Shown here: positions 20,878-24,682 of the stretch, piece after piece
Layout of the letters: each line of letters begins with the position of its first letter
Numbering within the stretch: position 1 is the first letter of the stretch
DNA from: JANLSE01 sp031362265
Lineage (GTDB): Bacteria > Chloroflexota > Chloroflexia > Chloroflexales > Roseiflexaceae
DNA: 24,682 nucleotides
Reading direction: 5' to 3'
Assembly (NCBI GenBank): GCA_031362265.1
Contig: JANLSE010000658.1
Span: forward strand, 1-24,682
The notes under the pieces: model-generated
Told to the model about the DNA's origin: nothing
Database searches by the model: none
What the model saw: only the letters and a program-made list of their open reading frames with translations
Position numbers and translations under genes: made by a program

Positions 20878-22506
20878 TCATCCAACAACACGGTAGGTGC
20901 GCATCATCCCGGCATCCTCATGCTCAAGGTTGTGGCAGTGGTAGACAAAATCGCCAATATGGTCGCGGAAGCGCATCAGTAGCTGCACCCGTTCGCCGGG
21001 CATCACCAGTACCGTATCCTTCCAGCCCTCATCCACATAGCCCTCACGTACGCTCTCCCACCCAGCTCGCAGCTCAGGGAGCACGGTGCGGCCAGCCACC
21101 TGGAACTGCCCGCCATGGATGTGAATCGGGTGCGCCATGCCCATCGTGTCCATCATCTCGCCGGGGTTGGTCTCATTGATAATCTCCCAGACCTCCAGGC
21201 TGTTGAGCTTCACGATCTCACCGGAATCAACCACGCCCATCTCATACATCTTGCCGTTGATCCGCCACTGCATGCCACGCAGCGAGAGCGCCACCGGTCG
21301 CGGCGTGCCTCGGTTGACCGCATCTTCCAGCCGGTCGCGTGTGATTGTTGAGAGTATCGTTGGAAGGATCAGAGTCTCAGGCTCTTGTCGAGTCATCCGT
21401 ACTCGTAGAATGTCGAGGGCGGTTCCTAAGAGTGGCGCATTTCCAGCGGACATGCTACCCATGCCACTCATCCCGCCGCTCTGCATGCCACTCATCCCGC
21501 CTGCTGTACCAATACCCTCAGCACCACTGAACTCCAGGCTACGGAGCATTAGCTCGGTGCCGATAGCGCGGTCGCGCAGATCGACCCAGAGCTCGATGCG
21601 CTCGCCTGGTGCGAGCATCACATATGGCCGAGTAGCTGGCATCGCGAGCAGCCCACCATCACTACCAATAACGGTCAGTGGCGTCCCGTCATCCCAGGCC
21701 AGCTTATAGATCCGGCTGTTGGAGCCATTCAGCAGCCGCAGCCGGTAGGCGCGCGTAGCCAAATCGAGCGTCACATCTGGCTGCCCGTTCACCAGAATCC
21801 GAGCGCCGAGGAAGCCCATCATCTGCTGCATCATGTCGGGCGCAGTGATGAACTGGTTCTGTGAGTCGAAACTGCGATCCTGAATCACCAGCGGCAAATC
21901 CTGGGCACCTGTTGGCAGCTCTACAGTTTGCTCTTCCATGTCTGAGACAATGAACAGTCCGGCGAGGCCCATGAGCACCTGACGGCTGATCTGCCCGTGG
22001 GGATGTGGGTGAAACCAATACGTTCCAGCCCGATCGGCTACGGTGAACTCATAGACATAGCGGCCACCGGGTGGCACTGCGTGCTGCGGCTGACCATCCA
22101 TCGCCGCAGGCAAATGCATGCCATGCCAGTGAATAATCGAGGATTGGTCAGACTCTGGCAGATCGTTGATGAAGGTGACACGCACCCGTTGACCTGTACG
22201 GACGCGAATAATCGGCCCGAGATAGCTGCCAGGGATGGCCTGCACACTAGCCGCGTCGCCGGACACAACCTGGGCTTGGTACGTCCAAACGGTCGTCAGC
22301 GTACCGGGAAGAATCTGCACCTTGGCTGACGCGGCGCGTAGAGTCAGATCGAGATCTGGCCGAAAGGTGGCGGTCGAATCTGGCTGCGACGTAATCTCTG
22401 GAGCTAGTCGTCTACAAGCACTGAGTGCCGTTCCGCCGGTGAGCAATAAGCTGGCTGCGCTGGCAATCCGGAAGAACTCGCGGCGAGTGAACGAATAACG
22501 AGACAT
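20878..22506 (-). CDS. Tat-exported multicopper oxidase, CueO-like
   Basis: A 542-residue multicopper oxidase. The signal has SFTRREFFRIA (Tat, residues 5-15), followed by a hydrophobic stretch and ALSAC, so Cys31 may be lipidated. The copper ligands are complete: HWHG (126-129), HPHPHG (166-171), HPIHIHGGQF (459-468) and HCHNLEHEDAGM (523-534, type 1 site with axial Met). A Met-rich insertion GGMSGMQSGGMSGMGSMS (~336-353) resembles the substrate loop of CueO, which oxidises toxic Cu(I) to Cu(II) using O2. Domain count (three cupredoxins) and length are normal. The ATG at 22506 with AGGAG five bases upstream is preferred over a GTG two codons earlier. It acts outside the membrane and partners the export ATPase. 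Confidence 0.93.
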   Translation of the reverse strand: MSRYSFTRREFFRIASAASLLLTGGTALSACRRLAPEITSQPDSTATFRPDLDLTLRAASAKVQILPGTLTTVWTYQAQVVSGDAASVQAIPGSYLGPIIRVRTGQRVRVTFINDLPESDQSSIIHWHGMHLPAAMDGQPQHAVPPGGRYVYEFTVADRAGTYWFHPHPHGQISRQVLMGLAGLFIVSDMEEQTVELPTGAQDLPLVIQDRSFDSQNQFITAPDMMQQMMGFLGARILVNGQPDVTLDLATRAYRLRLLNGSNSRIYKLAWDDGTPLTVIGSDGGLLAMPATRPYVMLAPGERIELWVDLRDRAIGTELMLRSLEFSGAEGIGTAGGMSGMQSGGMSGMGSMSAGNAPLLGTALDILRVRMTRQEPETLILPTILSTITRDRLEDAVNRGTPRPVALSLRGMQWRINGKMYEMGVVDSGEIVKLNSLEVWEIINETNPGEMMDTMGMAHPIHIHGGQFQVAGRTVLPELRAGWESVREGYVDEGWKDTVLVMPGERVQLLMRFRDHIGDFVYHCHNLEHEDAGMMRTYRVVG

Positions 22507-22527
22507 GAACACTCCTCTATGATTGGC

Positions 22528-23022
22528 TTAGATTTGATGCTGGTACTGCTTCAGAGTCATCAGTGCGACCCTCTCACCTGGCGAGAGGCACGGCACCGTG
22601 GCCATTGCGTGATGATGCTGCACTGTTATAACCGTCCCGTCAATGTTCAGGTCATTCAAACAATGCGAGATACCGTTGGTGTCGGGCGCACAGCTTGAAT
22701 CGCTCAGCACGATCGCAGTGGTTGCGCTCGTTGGTATGTGCCCCTCACGCAGATTGGCCATTAGCACGCCGACCATATTGCTGGTACCAGGGAGCATTTC
22801 GTTTGCGGCACCAATCACGACCACCCGTAGTGTGCCCAGTTTGCTTGGGTCAATAAAATGCGGCACCAGCACTGGAGCAGATGAGGGCGTGCCTGCCAGC
22901 TTTGGTGCGCTTATTATGGTGATCGCGATTAGGGCCACAACCACGCCAACGATAAAGGCGATACTAATGATCGGTAGCGTATACCGGTTGGCGCGGTGCG
23001 GCAATCGTGGAAAACGACTCAT
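22528..23022 (-). CDS. Membrane-anchored protein with Cys/His cluster
   Basis: A 164-residue protein. After a basic N-terminus there is one membrane helix (~17-38, LPIISIAFIVGVVVALIAIT), then an extracytoplasmic domain. The C-terminus has SDSSCAPDTNGISHCLNDLN, TVITVQHHHAMATVPCLSPG and ERVALMTL: three cysteines, a HHH-A-M run and a P-C-L-S-P-G-E turn reminiscent of cupredoxin-like metal sites. The family is not recognised. It lies 21 bp before the multicopper oxidase and eight bp after the SHOCT gene on the same strand, so it is probably co-transcribed and may bind or deliver copper at the membrane (inference). Confidence 0.7.
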   Translation of the reverse strand: MSRFPRLPHRANRYTLPIISIAFIVGVVVALIAITIISAPKLAGTPSSAPVLVPHFIDPSKLGTLRVVVIGAANEMLPGTSNMVGVLMANLREGHIPTSATTAIVLSDSSCAPDTNGISHCLNDLNIDGTVITVQHHHAMATVPCLSPGERVALMTLKQYQHQI

Positions 23023-23030
23023 AACGCACC

Positions 23031-23294
23031 TCAGTTCAGGGGGCGCGGATGAGCGGTATGCTCCGGCACGCGTAGCGTCTCGGTGGCCTGGACATACTCC
23101 TCACGGCTAATCTCGCCACGCGCATAGCGGCGGCGCACGATCTCGAGCGCATCTGGCTCTGTTGTGGCACGGCTGCGCGGGAACAGGCCAGACAATCCCC
23201 AAATCACCAGGGCGATGACCCCAATCCAGACGAACAGCATCATCGCCATCCCAAGCCAGCCCATGCCAGCGAACATATCATATCCATACATCAT
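23031..23294 (-). CDS. SHOCT-domain membrane protein
   Basis: An 87-residue protein with a Met-rich start (MMYGYDMFAGMGWLGMAMML), one membrane helix (VWIGVIALVIWGLSGLF) and a C-terminal SHOCT domain DALEIVRRRYARGEISREEY. SHOCT domains are short helical adaptors of unknown biochemistry, common in copper and envelope-stress clusters. GGAGG lies seven bases before the ATG. It is the first gene after the histidine kinase with a 107-bp gap containing TATACT and TGGTCAAG boxes, so it probably leads a separate SHOCT/Cys-His/multicopper-oxidase transcript. Confidence 0.82.
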   Translation of the reverse strand: MMYGYDMFAGMGWLGMAMMLFVWIGVIALVIWGLSGLFPRSRATTEPDALEIVRRRYARGEISREEYVQATETLRVPEHTAHPRPLN

Positions 23295-23350
23295 CGCAAC
23301 ACCTCCGTTGCTTGTGTCACTGGCGCGCAGTGTGCGCCTGACTAATGATG

Positions 23351-23406
23351 AGTATAGCGGGTGATGGTCAAGGAAACATGCGCGCGATCATCAAGATTTG
23401 GTCAAG
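23351..23406 (-). promoter_or_regulatory. Putative promoter and response-regulator boxes
   Basis: On the minus strand TATACT (23351-23356) lies 57 bp before the SHOCT start. Two direct CTTGACCA boxes (plus strand TGGTCAAG at 23365-23372 and 23399-23406) lie upstream, 34 bp apart, the second overlapping the kinase stop. Direct-repeat boxes upstream of a -10 with no good -35 are typical of OmpR-type activation. The adjacent two-component system is the natural candidate. Confidence 0.4.
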
Positions 23407-24580
23407 TTACGGAGGAGCAGAGCACGGCATTCGACGCCGCAGGGTTATGATGAATGCGTGAGGGGATCGAGAAGGAAAATGCTGCGCCATGGCCAGGCCC
23501 GGCGCTTTCGGCCCAGATCTGGCCACCGTGGGCTTCGACGAGTGCTTTGCAGATCGTTAGCCCAATTCCCGTGCCACCCGTCGTACGAGCACGGGCCTTA
23601 TCGACGCGATAGAAGCGCTCGAAGAGATACGGGAGATGCTCGGCGGTAATTCCTGCGCCGGTATCACTGATACGGAAGCATACATTGTTACTATCACGTA
23701 TGGCAGAAATCGTTACCGTGTCGCCAAGTGTGGTATGCTGAAGCGCGTTACCAAGCAGGTTGATCAATACCTGAGTCATCCGATCTAGGTCAGCGTCCAC
23801 GGTTGGTAGGTCGGAAGACATAATAGGGACAAGGATTACGCCTTTCTCGACAAACTGGGAGGTGAGGCGAGCAACGGCGCGCGCAACCAACACCTCGGGA
23901 GCAATTGGAGCTGGGTGCAGCGCGAGTTGCTTTGCCTCAGCACGTGAGAGCTCTTGCAGATCGGCCACCAACCGTCGTAGCCGCCCAACCTCGTCGAGGA
24001 TGAGCGCCCAAGTCTCCTCATTTGGTGCGACGATCCCGTCAAGCGCACCCTCGGCGTAGCCTGCAATGGTGGCGAGCGGTGTGCGCAACTCGTGAGCCAC
24101 ATCCCCAATCAACGTGACGCGCCGACGCTCAGCGTCCTCTAGCGTGTCCGCCATGGTGTTGAACTGCATAGCCAATGCCGCAAGTTCATCGCGCCCCACA
24201 GATGGTACGCGTTCAGTGTAATGGCCTGATGCGATGCGGCGACTCGCGGTCAGCAGGCGCTGAATTGGGGCGACGATCCGGTTCGACACCAACAAGCTTA
24301 CCGCGATCGCGACCAAGCTGGCTGCGCCGCTGCTGATCAGCAGCGCCTGGAACATGGCCGTCTGAAAGACCGTATTGGTAGCCTGCTCCATCACTGCCAT
24401 TGTCGAATCGGTCGCTACGGCGGCATCCGATCCGAGAAGGGCGACCATGAGACGGTCGTGGAGGGTTGGCGCGGTCAGCAGCGTCACCAGTAGCAATGTC
24501 GCCGTTCCGGCGATAATCACAAGCACATGGGCGAGGAACAGCCGGGCGCGCAGGCCGTCTCGACGAGGTGGCGGCGTCAT
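23402..24580 (-). CDS. Sensor histidine kinase
   Basis: A 392-residue membrane kinase. Helix 1 (~15-37) and helix 2 (~78-100) enclose a short (~40-residue) sensor loop; HAMP follows (~100-150). The HisKA motif DVAHELRTPLATIAGYAEG has phospho-accepting His163. The ATPase domain has NLLGNALQH (N box, ~274-282), SDTGAGIT (G1) and GGTGIGLTICKALVEAHGG (G2). It autophosphorylates and passes phosphate to the response regulator whose gene overlaps its start (TGA within ATGA). Position beside copper genes suggests a metal-responsive CusS/CopS-like role, but the short sensor loop has no evident Met or His cluster, so the signal is not shown by sequence. Confidence 0.9.
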   Translation of the reverse strand: MTPPPRRDGLRARLFLAHVLVIIAGTATLLLVTLLTAPTLHDRLMVALLGSDAAVATDSTMAVMEQATNTVFQTAMFQALLISSGAASLVAIAVSLLVSNRIVAPIQRLLTASRRIASGHYTERVPSVGRDELAALAMQFNTMADTLEDAERRRVTLIGDVAHELRTPLATIAGYAEGALDGIVAPNEETWALILDEVGRLRRLVADLQELSRAEAKQLALHPAPIAPEVLVARAVARLTSQFVEKGVILVPIMSSDLPTVDADLDRMTQVLINLLGNALQHTTLGDTVTISAIRDSNNVCFRISDTGAGITAEHLPYLFERFYRVDKARARTTGGTGIGLTICKALVEAHGGQIWAESAGPGHGAAFSFSIPSRIHHNPAASNAVLCSSVT

Positions 24581-24682
24581 TGGGGACTCTCAAAGCGATA
24601 GCCGACCCCACGCACCGTGACGATGACCTGTGGTTGGGTGGGGTCATTACCGAGCTTCTTGCGCAGATTAGCGATATGAACA
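24577..24682 (-). CDS. OmpR/PhoB-family response regulator, C-terminal end
   Basis: Partial gene entering from the right edge. The last 34 codons read HIANLRKKLGNDPTQPQVIV and TVRGVGYRFESPQ, the recognition helix end and C-terminal hairpin (R-G-x-G-Y-R-F) of a winged-helix OmpR/PhoB DNA-binding domain. The receiver domain lies outside the window. Its stop overlaps the kinase start (ATGA), so the pair is translationally coupled. It probably controls the copper genes to its left. Confidence 0.92.
   Translation of the reverse strand, partial: VHIANLRKKLGNDPTQPQVIVTVRGVGYRFESPQ

Noticed and set aside
23351..23371. TTGACC as -35 for TATACT on the minus strand
   Set aside because: Only nine bases separate them, too short for a sigma-70 promoter; treated as a regulator box instead.

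Overview
The window looks like chromosomal DNA of a filamentous or green non-sulfur type Chloroflexota (Chloroflexales/Herpetosiphon-like). This rests on moderate GC, a Chloroflexota-style HTH/NB-ARC/TPR regulator, a DUF4386 protein, a FIMAH-domain secreted protein and a Uma2 protein. It is an inference from family content; no rRNA, tRNA or other phylogenetic marker is present.

Layout. (1) 1-3125, plus strand: a glycosyltransferase-like scrap and a TetR C-terminus at the edge, then a DUF4386 membrane protein behind a near-consensus promoter with direct repeats, an NAD(P)-dependent epimerase-like protein, and a membrane protein whose natural N-terminus is cut off by an in-frame TGA. (2) 3126-4615, minus: a frameshifted relic, an ECF sigma factor without an anti-sigma partner, and a small conserved unknown protein. 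(3) 4870-7437, plus: a large STAND regulator (HTH, NB-ARC, TPR). (4) 7486-8319: the 3' end of a decayed Tn3-family transposase with its right inverted repeat, followed by a Uma2 gene. (5) 9466-14833: a plasmid- or phage-like accessory block. It holds a serine recombinase, a small ParA with an RHH partner (type Ib, ParF/ParG-like) flanked by GTAC-core repeats, an antirepressor (P22_AR_N + ORF6C) overlapping an XRE repressor and preceded by three operators exactly 42 bp apart, a MITE-like element, a DUF234-type STAND ATPase whose -10 box lies in a perfect inverted repeat, and a truncated gene. (6) 14834-15277: a 444-bp miniature Tn3-derived element (two 38-bp ends plus a transposase tail) sitting between two broken genes. 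(7) 15277-17151, minus: a frameshifted 4-TM protein translationally coupled to a PaaK-like adenylate-forming enzyme. (8) 17285-24682, minus: a copper-handling island. Its members are a P1B ATPase with a CPD metal motif, a FIMAH protein, a Met/Gly-rich mini membrane protein, a Tat-exported CueO-like multicopper oxidase, a membrane-anchored His/Cys protein, a SHOCT protein, and a two-component system (histidine kinase, response regulator running off the right edge).

How it works together (inference). The copper island combines sensing (two-component system), export (ATPase) and periplasmic oxidation (multicopper oxidase), with a possible response-regulator box in front of the SHOCT-multicopper oxidase genes. 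The accessory block carries its own maintenance logic: a partition cassette, a repressor/antirepressor switch and a recombinase. Next to the recombinase gene is a 22-bp near-palindrome with a central AA, built like a serine-recombinase crossover site. A second copy in the same orientation lies 6.1 kb away at 3332. The sequence shows the parts; that they form a mobile or excisable unit is a hypothesis.
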